This document shows, in pieces, positions 20,957 through 34,200 of a stretch of 64,000 nucleotides of DNA. This stretch comes from Rhipicephalus microplus. Its lineage: Eukaryota > Arthropoda > Arachnida > Ixodida > Ixodidae. The position numbers and the translations under genes were made by a program. The notes under the pieces were generated by a model. It did not search any database, was not told the DNA's origin, and saw only the letters and a list, made by a program, of their open reading frames with translations. The stretch is taken from positions 196,014,491 to 196,078,490 of the forward strand of contig NC_134702.1 of the NCBI RefSeq assembly GCF_043290135.1, read 5' to 3'. The number at the start of each line of letters is the position of its first letter. Position 1 is the first letter of the stretch.

Positions 20957-22721
20957 CCATATTTTTCTAAAATAGGCTTCTTAACCATTTGCTTTATTTG
21001 TGCCTATTCACGAGAGTTGGATCATGCCTAAATTGATAATTCAAGAGATTGGGATGTGATAAGCCTCCTGACAGGCTGCACTGAATTCTAGAAAGAAATA
21101 TTTTGTGGAACATATAAAAACGCAGCGGCAATTCAGCGCAATCAATTTAGTGATATCCTGTGCTGCAGTTCATATTTCTGCTCTACACCAACTAGACGTA
21201 GCCTGGTTAACTTTTTTACATATCTTCTGTTCCTTCTTTCTCTGTGCTATTTGATGCATTGGTATTGCTCGCAAGCAAATGCCACAATATTCGACGCCGC
21301 AAAATATTTTATGTTGAGGTGTATTTTTAACTACCAGAAAATATACTTCCGAATAAGTGCTCCGCAATGCTTAGCACCCACGTAAAAAATAACAACCCAC
21401 TACCTATACACCAACTACACGATAAAAAATGAAAATCTAAAAAAATAATAAACCCATAACTGCAAATAAGAATAATGATATATTAGTCGGTCAATTTCTC
21501 CAGTCGCAAGGTAGCAATACGGAACGTTGCATAATTATTGTTGCTTGGGCGACTAGTTCAGCACTATCACGAAATGCCAGAAGATAAGTCAGTTGCAGAA
21601 TGCTGACTATAATGGTCATTATTTTTTATACTCCTGCTCATGGTCATTCCCTGAATCGGGCTATAAACAATACGCCGTAGATAATAGCCATTGTAAGAAG
21701 ATCATAGTCATTTCACTCTCAATGAGTGATATTCAGACATGCCATAAAATAAGGCAATGTGTAGAGCGAACGTCTCAGCGAACTTCCTTTTGTCATTATA
21801 CTGAAGTATGGGCTTCTCTTTTCGAACTTTTGTTCAGTTATTTCTCACCCGGAGGGTTCTGAGGCTTGCTTTTTAGCGTAGTGGTTGCTTACCATGCTGG
21901 CTAGATGAAGCCTTGATCCTAGGAGCATTGTAACCACGTTGCGAAAACACCTTCCATGCATCGTACAGCGCTGTTGCATTTAAGAATGATAGCACAATGT
22001 TCTTCACAATAGGCGTTTTATGGCCTCGCGACGGCACTCTCGCTGAGTCAATTGAGTGCCCGGAGGAAAGAAAGTTCTAAGGATCATCTGTGTGAATAAA
22101 AGAATTAAACATGAATGACAGCTTGTAGATACGTGAGCTAAGTACACTACACTCTAAGGCAAAATGGTGGTAAAAGTTTGTGGTTCGTTCTTTCTGAGAC
22201 AAATTGGGATGCCCCTATCATTAATTTTTCAGGAACTAACGGAACCGGGTCTAACAGTGAGTCTTCCCAGACAAGCTCAAAGGACTAACATATAGTCCCC
22301 ATATTTACGCTTTATCAGGCAACCGCTAGTCCCCACATTTACACATTACCTGTCAACTGTTTGCCCTCACAGTTGCACCTCACCGGACGAACAGTCAGTT
22401 CACTTAAATACTGCAATCATATCAACGTTTTATCCCCAGTTCAAATAATGTTTTTTTCTATGTTCTCTCCGTCATGCCTGATACTTTCTTCGCCTGTTTT
22501 TCAGCGCAGTGAGCAACGAATGCCGCAAACAAGAGCATGCGAAAAAGTATTTAGTCACCTGTGCGTCACTGATTTCGCAGTCACTGCAACAACAAAAGAC
22601 AAAAGTGAGACATTCAATTTTTTTATTTTCTTTATACACATGAGGTTTCTCCATTCTTTAGGGGAATTCGTGGTGAAACGTAGAAGTCTAGCCTCCTTGT
22701 GCCATCTTGTACAGTTCTTGT
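20957..22721. other. Unassigned AT-rich sequence
   Basis: I see no element, RNA or coding signal here beyond short open frames. Confidence 0.5.
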
Positions 22722-23175
22722 GAAGCTCCTCTGCCGGATGCGATAGATGACAGGCATCGCAGACGCCAGCCCACACAGTCTTCTGCATGTTGTGTGACCA
22801 CGGCTGTGCGATAGGATAGTAAAAATAGTTAGTCACACGTGACAGAAAATAGGGACCCATGCATATGGCAAGGATGTGCAAGTTGATATAAGAACATACG
22901 TGTAAAATATGGCATGAAAATAACTTTACCTCCACATCGCTTACAGTCCTTCTAAAGCTGCTTTGACGAAAGCGAGACATAACGGGCATTGCAGACGCCA
23001 GCGCACATAGCCACAGCCGTCTGCACGGTGTGTGCCCAGGGCAGTACAACAAGATTTTAAAAATATTGTTGACACGTGAACGAGGATAAATATGCATAGA
23101 TACGACAAATAGGTGCCAGGTGAGATAAAAACATACGTGTAAAAATGACCCATACCACTTACATAGGGAATCGAT
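22722..23175 (-). repeat. Two-unit tandem duplication, period about 232 bp
   Basis: Two diverged copies share GCAT(T/C)GCAGACGCCAG (22755 and 22987), GTGACA/GTGAAC after a T-rich stretch, and AAACATACGTGTAAAA (about 22890 and 23130). On the minus strand each contains a Cys-containing frame. The right unit gives CAGVCNARYVSLS and the left gives WAGVCDACHLSHPAEELHKN. Each frame follows a pyrimidine-rich stretch, and only the left one ends in an AG acceptor. This could be a duplicated exon pair or a repeat; nothing identifies a product. Confidence 0.45.
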
Positions 23176-23284
23176 GATATGCGAAGCACGAAGAAGAAAG
23201 GCTGTTATGTTACTTTAAAATCAGCGCAACGTTACGAGGTGGAAGTAAATGATGCCGTACATGACTTGCGTATCATGATTATTA

Positions 23285-24290
23285 TGTAGGATGTGTCGTA
23301 TACCTTCGTCATCTATTCACGTCACGTGATGCCAAATTTAGTATATGTGGAGCTAGTGAAATGGGCACAAGCACGCTATGAGCGTGGTATGTTGCCATTT
23401 TCTTACATGACATCCATGTCAGGATTATGGTGTTTGCACCACTTATATATTTTGCCATCTATTGACGTCACGTAACACTAATTTCGGTATATGTGGAGCT
23501 AGCGAAACGGCCACAAGCACATCATGAATGGCCCAATATACTCCAAAGTAGCGTTGACGGGGGCGCACGTTGGGCTTAGTGACACAACGTTAGCAAAACG
23601 CGAGCACTTTAAAGTCTGATGCCAGGTGCCAACAGCGTCCGTCGGCGTGGCCTGACGTCCACTGACATGAAATGCGACATGCTACATTTTGCGCCGATGC
23701 ATTACCCAGACAACACTGCGTCTCCCTCTTTTCGTGACTGGGGTACGCCAGACGCACAGAAACGCGCATGCGTCAAAGCAACGCAGAGCGGCGAGTGCCT
23801 GCTATTATATCGCAGGACCATCGCCTGGCGTGGCAACACCGGCTTGACGCGACGAAATGAATGCCGGCGAGCTCGGGCACCACGTGACGTCGAAATGTAT
23901 TGGCACCTTGACTGTGGCATGAATTCATGTTCTCACATGACACGCATCCCATGATTATCAATTTTGCATCAGTTGCATACCTCTATCAACTATTGGCGTC
24001 ACGTAATACAAAATTTGGCATAGGCGAAGCTAGCGAAACAGCCGCGGGCGCATCATGAGCGTAGCATGTAGTCATGCTGTTACATGATACGCATGTCGTG
24101 ATTATTATTTCTTATGTGCCATTTACCTATGTTGTCCGTTCTCGTCGCGTAATACCGAGTTTGGTACATGTGCAGCTAGTGAAACGGCCGCGAGCGCATC
24201 ATGAGCGTGGCATGTAGTCATTGTGTTACGTGGCACGCATATCCTGATTTTAAATTGAGGGTCTGTCGCTTGTGTACGCCATGCAGTCAT
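23285..24290 (+). repeat. 146-bp tandem repeat, four diverged units with an insertion
   Basis: The motif CGTCACGTAAT recurs at 23320, 23466, 23997 and 24143. The 1-2 and 3-4 spacings are both 146 bases. The 2-3 spacing is 531, that is 146 plus about 385. Units share TATGTGGAGCTAG(T/C)GAAA, GC(A/G)CATCATGAGCGTGGCAT and ACATGACACGCAT. The extra block (about 23527-23912) is GC-richer and unrelated to the unit. Confidence 0.75.
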
Positions 24291-24508
24291 GTCATACCGT
24301 ACCAGTTTTGCAACATGCGGTGTGAATGAAATCACTGTGAGAGCTGCAGGACCAAGAAACGTAAATCATGACATTCATGACATATATTTCATGATTTTCA
24401 TGTTATGGCTTGCAAATATGTTTTTCATACAGTATTGTTATGCTGTACTAAGTTTAGTAATTATACTATTATTGAAACGAACAGGAGAGCTAAAAGTCGT
24501 TTGGGGCT

Positions 24509-24510
24509 AA

Positions 24511-24565
<55 letters not shown>
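24509..24565. repeat. (GATA)n microsatellite
   Basis: About 14 units of ATAG/GATA are followed directly by a GC-richer segment. Confidence 0.95.
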
Positions 24566-26484
24566 CGCTCGAAGTCACAGAAGTTCGCTAAGAGATGCTT
24601 TGCATTTAATAGGAGATGCAAATAATTTCACCGTGATGTCACCCATCGTCGAAGACGCGTTTCGATCCTCGTAGCGCGACAGCTTAAGTGCGGTAGCCGC
24701 AGTCATAACTGCGAGGTGACGCGAACCACCGAGCCGCCAGCGAGGCCGCGAGTTCTAAGCGAGTGATGTCGTTCAGCTCGAGCAAGCGAACGCGAGCCCA
24801 AACACGGCTTTGCACGCGCAGCGTCTGCCGCTAGTGGTCCTCAAACAGGATAGCGACCGTACGCTGGGCCGCCGCCACGAACAGCGCCGAGTTGCTTTAG
24901 AGCGAGCGCCCCCCCCCCCCCCTCAAAAAAAAAAAACTATGGTAATGCGGCCCCTTTCCACAAACTCTAGCGAGCGCAGCGAGCAAACATGAGTCCGCCG
25001 CCAACGGCTCGCGCCGAGCTTTTTGCGACCGGTTGATGGGGTAGCCAACTGTATTGCCGATCAATTTTCACAGACTCGGTTCCGATGCTAGCGAAAGCCT
25101 CGCCAGCCTGTGCTGGTGCACTCACTGCACTCGACATACAACAACCAAGCTCGTTACGAGCAATCGCGACGTGTTTTGGACGACTCGAAAAACAGCGACG
25201 AGGACTCCGCCCAATATCGTCAGCCATAGCTCATCACGCCGGCGAAGACAGGCGAACACTCGGTGAGCGAGCGTCCGGGCGGCCAAATTCCGGGTGGTCA
25301 AAAAGCGCAGACGAACTACAAACGCCGAATCCAACATTCGCGGTGAATTTTGTGCGTGCGATATACAAAACGACCGAGCCCTGTCCGGAAAGCGCAATCC
25401 GTATTGCACAACTGACAAGGACGGCAGATTAGAGAATGCTCACAAACTTGCGAAAGAATCCAGCGCTGATTTCTGCCCTGGGTCAAACTGTAAAAATATA
25501 TCCTATAGGCCTGCTGTCTTCTCAGACGCCATGTTGGCCTTCAATCTCTACCGGTGGTGTCGTGGGTTGGTCGTGACATTCATGACCAAGCCAGGCATCA
25601 ACGCCTTTTCTAGGAGGCGTTGCCAGAGATATACAGTGCGCCGTGGTGACGTGTCGAGACTTCCACACTTCGTGGGTGCAGCAAAACGTAAAAGCAGCGC
25701 GCACTCGTCCAAACGTACGCAGAAAGCCCCGTGGCATAATTCCTAGGTCATAGTGCTCTCCGAGCCCGACCAAATGCCAACCATCACCGGTGAAATAAAA
25801 GAAAGGCTGAGCCAAGAGAGGGGAGGACGTCTAGTTTCATCAAACGCGGTTTTCGAACGGCCCGTATCTCCCGCGCGGTCCTTTTCTTTGGAAACTAAGT
25901 GGTTTGCACGCTGCCCGCATACTTCTGTGGTTACTCTTCAACGGTCTATCGGTCCATCACGCGCGCCAACTGGGCTCCATTACTAATTTTTTGCGTAATT
26001 TTGTCTTCGAGTGTATTTAAGTGAAGCACGCTAATATGCTATTTACGTAAGTGCACTAATATATTACCAAGACAGCGAAAGTTGTTTAACAGCGTTGATG
26101 CTTCTTTGGAGAGACTCTGTGTTCTCTTTTTTCGTAATTCACGTTTTTATTAATACGTAGTGGCAGCGTTGTCATAGGATGCCACAGAAAAAGCAGACGT
26201 GCTGATGCGTGCTATTTTGCTGATGCTCAAGAAAATTTAAATTGTCTGGTCACTTAGCTGGCTGATATTTGTCATCTTGAGACATAAATACATATAAGTA
26301 GTATACTCATATGGAGCCTTTGCGCTGCTGATATCGAAGAATTGTTAAGGCATGGCATCATAATAAATAAAACACTTCTGTACGCGTGAAAATTTCCGCG
26401 CTGTCATGCTTACATGAGGGGTTTTAGTGCAAATGATTTAGGGTTCATTGCCACCTTTAGGCAGTATTGATACCACAGTGACGT
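24566..26484. other. Unclassified GC-richer repeat-like sequence
   Basis: Composition is clearly more GC-rich than the flanks between about 24640 and 25980, with many CGs and a C-run/A-run at 24909-24937. Open frames here are overlapping on both strands and show no motif. I suspect an old repeated element but cannot name it. 25990-26480 is AT-rich and featureless. Confidence 0.35.
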
Positions 26485-27129
26485 TTAGGGGCGAAGTTCC
26501 TCTTCGTCTAACCTTGTTCCGCATGTGGCACCACCAAGAGAAGAGACGAGAACAAAATAATGACAGTATCTCTCAACAATATATTAGACAGGACTGTCTC
26601 AAATAGGTACATACAAACTGCAGTTGAGTGAGGATATTTTATATGGCGCTGTACCGCTACACCCCGATTGACTGTGACGTGGGTTGTGCCTGGGTGTGCG
26701 AGGAAGGAGTGCCTTTCTCAGTCCTCCGAATAGTCGCCGTACGTGGCGGATCCTCTGGGGCATAGACGAAGCAGAGCGACAGGCGCGTTGAACACACTTG
26801 CGCTCGGCTTCCTTTTCTCGCGGCTCGTCCGTGTTACGCGCGTGCCGTCGGCATTCTCGAACGCGATCACGAGCTTGGATGCATGCACGCACAGACGGAC
26901 GGACGCTCGGATGGACAGGCAGGCATATGAACGGAAGAACGGACGGGCGCAGAGGCAAACAGTCAGGTGGACGAACGCATGGATGAACGAATGGATGCAC
27001 GAACGGACGCATGGATGAACGCTCGGATGCAAGCACGGACGAACCCACAGACGAATGGATGGACAAAAGCAAGGACAGACGTATGAACGCTTCGCCTCAC
27101 TCATCATTATTCACTCCGTGGTTATGCTG
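26485..27129 (+). mobile_element. Repeat with inverted ends and an internal minisatellite, copy B
   Basis: It starts TTAGGGGCGAAGTTCC and ends GCTTCGCCTCACTC, CATCATTATTCACTCCGTGG and TTATGCTG, matching copy A at both ends and in orientation. The central part (about 26875-27085) is again a degenerate array of GGACGNATGGA-like units, but the intervening sequence differs from copy A. Confidence 0.55.
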
Positions 27130-30100
27130 CGATTTTTTTGCGTATCGTAACGTCTCTGGCAGTTTACGTGGCCTCTATCAGCGCCTATTACTGCTGTTCT
27201 TTCGCACACAATTGTCAGTAAAAGCTTCATAGTGTGTGGCGTTTCGTTTTTTTTTTCTCTCAAGAAGTGACATATGCGCAAAGTTAAACTGCACTAAATT
27301 TCGCGCTAGCGCAAAGCGCATCAGAGTACCTTTAACGTCTAAAACGATTTGAATCAAGATGAGGTCATTTCTTGATGACAACGTGATCGAAACAAAGATA
27401 GTTTTTATTACAAAATCAGTTAAATAAATGTTAAAACTGTTTCAACCAAACCTAACCGCATTCTATAAACCACGTTGGGTCAAAAAACAACCAACTTGGT
27501 CTCATGCAATAAGTTTGGTTTGAGTCCTAGTTGCATCCACAGTTACGTTTCACCTATAGTTTTTTTTTCTAGGGCGGGTGTACACTTGCTAAAAGAAGTA
27601 ACATTTAAGGTAGAAATTCAAATCTATATAGTGAGGTGCGTTGTTTGACCCTCAGTGATTCTTTACGTCTCTTTCGATATTTGTGCTACAATGTTTTGAC
27701 CTCATTTCGCTCTAACCCGGCAAATTTGAAATAAAACTCATATACATTGAAGATGATTGGTACCAAAAAGATTAGTGATCCGCAATCACAAAGCATAAAA
27801 CGACCTCAAAAGAAGATTTTAAGCTTTTTTTGATGCCTTATAGAAGCCAAGAACGAGAAAGTGCTGCTGACAGTCCAAAATGCTGCGCTTTTTTCTACCA
27901 AGGGCCACTCCCTCTTGAATTCAGCCAACCTTCATCATGCCCATGTGACGATGCCCGGCACGGACGCAAGCACAAGGATGGCGTTAATTTTATCACTAAG
28001 TATTGCTGTGCCGTTATGTAAAATTATTTTAGAACTATTTTCAAGTTAATTGAAGCCCAAATTGAAGCCCGAGCTAATTAGAGCTCTATTTTTCGAGCTA
28101 ATGGAAGCGCAGAACCAAACAGATGCTTTACTCTTGACTGCCAAAGATACTGGGCTGCGTAAATGTTGGCTAGATTGCAGATTTGAGATATTTAGGGAAG
28201 ATGAATACACACTGGCACAACATTGTTTGAGCAGGCTCGGCCATATAGTCTGTACTAAAACAATGCGTTTTTTTTTCAATTTCAATCGAAGTGCGTTTGG
28301 CTCGTTAAAAAAAATCTCATAAGTTGTCAGGCATATTGCCCGACCTGTTGTCACGAGCATTAATTTCCTGGGGATTGTAAAGTGGCCGCCGTGGTTAGTT
28401 TTCATTTTCAGCATGACGTTTCCCAGTACATGCACATTTAAACTCCACATTGCAGAGAGAGAGAGAGAAAATCAAATTCTCCTTCATTCAGAGTTTCAAC
28501 CAATGAAGTATAGTCAATTTCCAGCAATAGTGTGTATTTAGAGAGGCTTTTTAAAGCTTAAAACTTTCCAAAAACTTTGTGGGAGAGTACGTCTTCATAC
28601 ACGTACATATATGTTTTTTCGCGATATATTTCAGCTGAATTATTCAAGCAAAATGTAGTTCAAGAGAGAGTAGCTTGAAGGAGATAACTACCTTCACTGA
28701 ATCTTTCGCCTAGTACTTCATATAAACATCTTTTCAGTACATCCGCGAAAAAGTGTGTTCCCCCTCTCAAGGAACACAGCCCTAAATTGCGTAACAATTA
28801 TCCGAAAATATCGAGATAACCCCATAAGTCAACTGCATGATGAGCATTCTCAAAGGGAAAGCTATCAAAGCTGAGACGATACAGTTATAGCGCAACGATC
28901 ATCATCAGCAGCAACATCTACCCTTGATATGCTGGATCAAGCAGTATTTCATTCATGTATTACATCCGTAGAAAGGTATCTATATAAATTTGATATAATC
29001 TTAGTGAGCTGCCAAACTTCTTACCGATACTATGATCCTCCATTCCACCTAATATTTCTATCTGAATTGATCAATAAATTCATAGGTAATGTACATGCCT
29101 TCACCATCTCCACAAAATGTAGTTCGTGAAGGTCATGAAGTGGCATTTTATTTATACCTTTACCATGTCACACATGTCAACGCTTTCTTACCTTCGATAT
29201 GGATAATAAATTGCAAACTTTATTAACCAAACGAACATGATGTGAAACATTTCGGCGACATCTACTTCATTCTCGTTTTCTCTCGATGCCGCTGCGAGGA
29301 CTCCTGAGCACTTCGCACCGAAATATACAAGTAATTCGTGGAAACTCTGTGAGCTGACCGCACAATAGTTCTTGCTGGACAAAAGACGTGCTCAGACTTT
29401 GGACAAGGCCTCATCCGGGGGCTCTTTCAAAATTTCTTGTGGATGTTCCAGCAGCCTTTCTTGGAGCGTGACAAACGCAGCGTTTTGGTCGAAAAATTGG
29501 CATCCACCATCTGCATCTCATTCCTCGGCACCATTCACAGAACTCTGACGGTTACTGTAGCTTTCTTCTCGCAGTGCACGCGCATAATTTAATTGAAGTA
29601 AGAGTGAGCAACTGTAAACGCCAATTCAAGGCAACTCCACTTTTGAAGGAATTGCTTCAAAGCTGTATACTATTCTTGAGCATGACAACGTCGTTTCCAG
29701 CTGTGCTGTTTTTGGTGGAGCGTGACAAATAGAAGATCGTAAGTATGGCCTCATCTTTACAGCACCGTTTGTTCGGTGCCTTGCAAAGTTAACGAGAACC
29801 AGAATCGCGAAATAACAGTCTTCTAATCAATGTCCGATGTAGTTTGTTACTGCCACTGGGCTCCTAAATACTGGCATCCGTATGATCTACTCTCTTATAT
29901 ATAGTCCCTAAAAACAAGAGCTGTCATAAAATTATTTTCGTATAAGACAAGTTCGTCCCGAAGTTCATAAAAAGTCCTGTGGCACGATTGATTTAAAATG
30001 TACGCCATAGCCGCCGTTGTAGATGACGTTGACGATGAAGATAATGTAGAACAAGCGCGTTTCAGACCACACATTCTCTTTTAGTTAGCCATGACGGTGC

Positions 30101-30764
30101 CGCCCATGCAAAGTATCTACTACGCGGCATGATAAGGAGAATGGCGCTGTTGACAATGAAGATGACATAATGTCCATGGACAGTGACTGGCTTGTGCAGT
30201 AGATGACATCTCAATATACTCTACGATGCATTTCGTCTGACTGGAAACAACCAAAACCACCAGGGGAACATGCCGAGACCTCGTCTTTGCCAACATTGAA
30301 GTAGATTCGATGCGATAAAGAAATATTATTGAAGGCCAAAGGAACTTCACAACTCGACACAACATAACAGTTACAACCAATAAATATTGTATATAACTGT
30401 ACACCACTTGGCACACACTTACATGTGTGAATGGTGAATACAGGTTTTAATAAGCTACGAAAAATGTTACAGAAACAGCACACGGTTCCTTTCCGTATGT
30501 GCGTACAATTCTCGCGTATGCGCACTCGTCAGCCGGTTCCGTGTGTCTGTCTTTCCGTAACGCGTTTTCGTAGATTGCTAAAAGCCTCTTATGTCACATG
30601 TGACCTATGGTAACACAAAACAATTTTACTGCTTCACCTACGCGTCATTATTCACTTCGTGGATATGGGAGAATTTTTCTCTTTGGTGACCAGACTTTCA
30701 TATGAGAACTAGGATGACAGCAAGAGCATTGTTATTTAATCACTTTTTGTACAAAGCGGACATG
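27130..30764. other. Unassigned AT-rich sequence
   Basis: A short (GA)n run lies at 28455-28468. Around 30635-30680 there is a diverged copy of the tail of the 20170/26485 repeat family (GCTTCACC, TCATTATTCACTTCGTGG). No coding region can be supported. Confidence 0.5.
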
Positions 30765-30810
30765 TTAGCTTGCAGCTAGTTTCTATGTATAGAAACTAGC
30801 TGCAAGCTAA
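30765..30810. repeat. Perfect palindrome: 22-bp arms, 2-base spacer
   Basis: The left arm TTAGCTTGCAGCTAGTTTC continues to CTAT (30765-30786). The right arm (30789-30810) is its exact reverse complement, separated only by GT. Bases outside do not pair. The loop is too short for a normal RNA hairpin, but it could extrude as a DNA cruciform. Confidence 0.95.
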
Positions 30811-30859
30811 TAAGTATGCATATCTGCAGGAAAAAATGTAGTACTGTGTTATCTGTATC

Positions 30860-31048
30860 ATATAATTGTGTTTTTTTGTTTTTTTGATGCTGTTACCTCA
30901 GAGCTGACCTGTACACTTTTTTATGTTTGCACATTGTATTTAACCGTCCATTAGCCACTTTAGGCTATCGGCCCAAATAATCCCTGTAATTGCATGTATC
31001 TATTCATGAAAATAAAGTTTCAATGATTGATTGATTGATTGATTGATG
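30860..31048 (+). mobile_element. Probable LINE 3' tail ending in (GATT)n
   Basis: A stretch with GGCTATCGGCCCAAATAA, an AATAAAG signal and a terminal run of five to six GATT units looks like a 3' UTR with the simple-sequence tail that many CR1/L2-type LINEs carry. No coding part precedes it, so this is a weak call. Confidence 0.3.
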
Positions 31049-33913
31049 TATCAAGGGCTATGATTTTTGTTTAGGCACAGCCTAATAAATCGGACAGACT
31101 AGGTAGCAAATGACGCAATAGGGTACGCAAATTGTACATTTAACTGTTGTATAGTAATGGGGACATGACTGCAAAGGATTTTGTGTATATGAAAACACAA
31201 CTAGCGGCAGGTGGGGAACGTACCTACAACTTTCCGGTTGTACATGTACAACTTTCGTATCACTTTTGGGACAGAGGAGATGTCGGGGGATTGCCGTGTG
31301 ATGTGGATTCGCAAGAAACTTTTTGGGCCACATTTAGGACAGAAGTCTACACAGCGAAATACGGTACGGCATGAATACCTATGACAGTTTTCCAAGTTGG
31401 TGCTAGCTACTCAATACGAGCGTGGGGACAAGTATGGCAGTCATGGCGTACATGTTCTATTTTGTAAGGGGGGGGGAGGGGCTATGACTGCAGGTTTACG
31501 CAGAATATTATAAGAAGGTAACTGAGAAGAAAGGCACAAGCCTATCGGAGAAGCAGTAAATGTAAACCAGGAGCTGAACAGTAACTTCATCCCGATTTTC
31601 ACTTAAATGGCTGTCTGGTCTTCGGCGACTCATTTCCTTGTTTAACGTGTGAAGCAGCACACGAAGAAAATCACAAAATAGAAAGAGACACAATCCCACA
31701 GGGCAACTGCTGCAACCGTTATCAGTTTATTAAAACACAGGTTCAATATGCTTATATGCCACAGTACCCATTGGAACAATTAAATTCACTTATTCAAATT
31801 CACAGCCACTGTAAGTAATCTTAAAAGAAAAAGAAGTTTTAAATTCCTAAGTCAACTGATATATTTCTCGATTGCTGGGGTGCTGTACATAGCTTCGGTG
31901 GTTTACCTTTCCAGTTGATCTCTCTAGTTTTAATATATCGCACGTTAACATCCACTGTCACCAACTCATCGTACTTTAAACCTCATTTTCCTATATTTAA
32001 TGCCCATAAAATAACGTTCGGCTGATAAAAAGAGGCTTACCACTCGGTGAGGAAGCACGACGAGTTCTAATGTCAAAAGTGTCAAAATGAACATGAGCAC
32101 GACTGCTTGCTTGTAGATGAATATTTGATTATCTCACGCTGCATGCATTTCTACAAGTCTTTCTGCATTACCAAACACAAAGGTATGCTCGAGAAGGCAT
32201 GTCCCGCAGCAATTTGATTTCCTGGAGTAAACTTTATACGAAGTAAAATACGTGCATTTTATAAAAAGCACTCGAAGTGCTTTGAATTGAATACAGTGCT
32301 TGAAATTTTAGGACAACAGTCCCAAATATTGACCAACCTCCACCACTCTGAAACATTCAAGAAGACGTCACCAGGTAGGACCAACAGAAACGTTTTTTTC
32401 TGCGATGTCTTCTTGGCCCACAACAGCCACAGACGAGCCCAATCAAGATAATGGTGGTTATATACAAAAGAGAACGATGAGGTACGATAAATGTGCTGAC
32501 AATATAAATTTGCATCGACAATCATAGAGTATCGGGGCGTTTCTATTTTAGCACAAAAATGTTTGACACCCAACCAATATGATGTGTTTCGTTCAACTTT
32601 CCAAATATTCTGTTTTGTATGTACCGTGACATTGAGCATAGACACGTGATTATGCTTATAAAACACAAATAAAATTTCTGCATTTGAAAGAGACGCAAGC
32701 GTGGCAACATTTCTCCTAATGCAAAAATGATTTCTTTCTTTTGCACCGAAGTTTCAAGGGCTGCAATTGCCCCCACTTACAGCAAACCAGGCGCAACCTC
32801 GCTAACCTCCTCACCTTTCCTCACCTCACTCTCTCACTACATCACGTATTACCAAGCAGTGGTCAAAAATTAAACAGAAGGAAACACACGTTTAATGTTA
32901 CATTGCAACAAAGAACCACGGTATAGTTGTTGAGGACAATTCAGCCGCTGAACGAGAAAGTCCTAATGGTGTTTCTCTGTTCTGATTGCACGTTACCTTG
33001 ATGTACAAGGAGGGTGGTGAGATAGACGGATAAGCACATCTCAGAAAGCAGCTTGAACACGCGGGCTTCTAAGAGCCGCTAGGGTAATGACGCTACTACG
33101 AAAGCACCAATTCGGACTAGCCCGCACCACGTACCCACTTTATCTCTTCTTGAAGAGATATGTCTTTGTCTCGAGCTGAAAAGCCTTACAATAAAGAACC
33201 ACTGGCGAGTGGTGTCGTGCAGATTCTGGTTTTTCTGAAAAAAATCATAGTATTGCTCTTTAATCATTCTCGAGTTGCATAGCGACACTATATACTACGT
33301 CTTCTGCGGATAACCTCGTGCTTCTTTCTCTGCAAATGCGACGGGTGAAGCGCGAACGGGTTCACCTAATTACCGCTTCCACAGGCTAGAGACGCTAAAC
33401 ACTCTCCTTTGACTTGCTGGAAATCTGTCCGCAGTGTGCAAGCCATCAGTGCTACAACTAATGACGTCTCGAGAAAGGGAATGTGGCAGACGCTGCAAAC
33501 AAGGCGCTTGTCACGGCTTCTACTTATGTAGCGACAGCTTAACTCTGAAGTCATGTATGACAAGTGACTCTAATATCAGCAAGTACAGCAGCTTTCGCTG
33601 CGCTCGGAGAATGCACGGCTGTCTACAAAAGAGAAGGTATACAGCATGCGTATGTTAAAGTGACAGCTAGAGCTTCGTCCTTTTCGATAACCGTGTGTCG
33701 GCCAGCATAATAGTGAACGCTCACATTATTCTGCTCATCGCAGTTGCTACGTTGGTCCCCCTGCTCGACGGCTGATTACGTCATGAAAAATATGATCCAA
33801 GTGAATGTGATTGTGCAAGAAGTGTGTGTAGGGAAGCTGGTAGTCAGTCGCAGTAGTAGCTTTTTGAATCGTGGAAACTGCACCGCCAGGCTGTGTCTAG
33901 AGCACCTGTGGCT
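31049..33913. other. Unassigned sequence
   Basis: A G-run sits at 31469-31482. Nothing else is recognised on either strand. Confidence 0.5.
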
Positions 33914-33918
33914 GTATG
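33914..33918. repeat. Left target-site duplication GTATG of the BEL/Pao element
   Basis: GTATG immediately precedes TGTTGCAG and is repeated exactly at 37138-37142. Confidence 0.9.
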
Positions 33919-34198
33919 TGTTGCAGGTTATTCTCTTGAAACGGGCCAGACTATGAAAGAGGACGAAGTGGGAACAAGAACGCACTATTGTTGGCCAATC
34001 TCTCTGAGTGGGCAAGAGTCATAGTGAAGGCATCATCATCATCAACGCTCTAGAAGGGACGGCAAAACCATACCCCTGTGTGAGTGAGCGCCATCCAGCT
34101 GAGGTCATCAGCATCAGCATCAAAACAGATAGTTCGTCATGACCGCAGAATAACTTCGCGTTTTCTCTTATGCTTTTGAAGCCAGTCGCTTCGTTACA
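33919..34198 (+). repeat. 5' LTR of the BEL/Pao element (280 bp)
   Basis: It shares its start, its middle (CTAGAAGGGACGG) and its end (CATGACCGCAGAA to CGTTACA) with the right LTR. It has two extra blocks of roughly 60 bases each, one of them containing a CATCATCATCATC run. Confidence 0.88.
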
Positions 34199-34200
34199 CT

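Noticed and set aside
24640..24780. Possible tRNA gene in a GC-rich stretch
   Set aside because: A GTTTCGATCCTCG motif resembles a B box, but no A box or cloverleaf could be built around it.
26599..27107. Long overlapping minus-strand ORFs rich in Arg, Pro, Ser, His and Val
   Set aside because: They are translations of the GGACG/GGATG minisatellite; all frames stay open there because the units lack stops.
28050..28322. 90-codon plus-strand ORF with fair composition
   Set aside because: No family recognised, AT-rich surroundings, no splice context.
30765..30810. Possible microRNA precursor
   Set aside because: The loop is only two bases and the arms are perfect, which is not how Drosha/Dicer substrates look.
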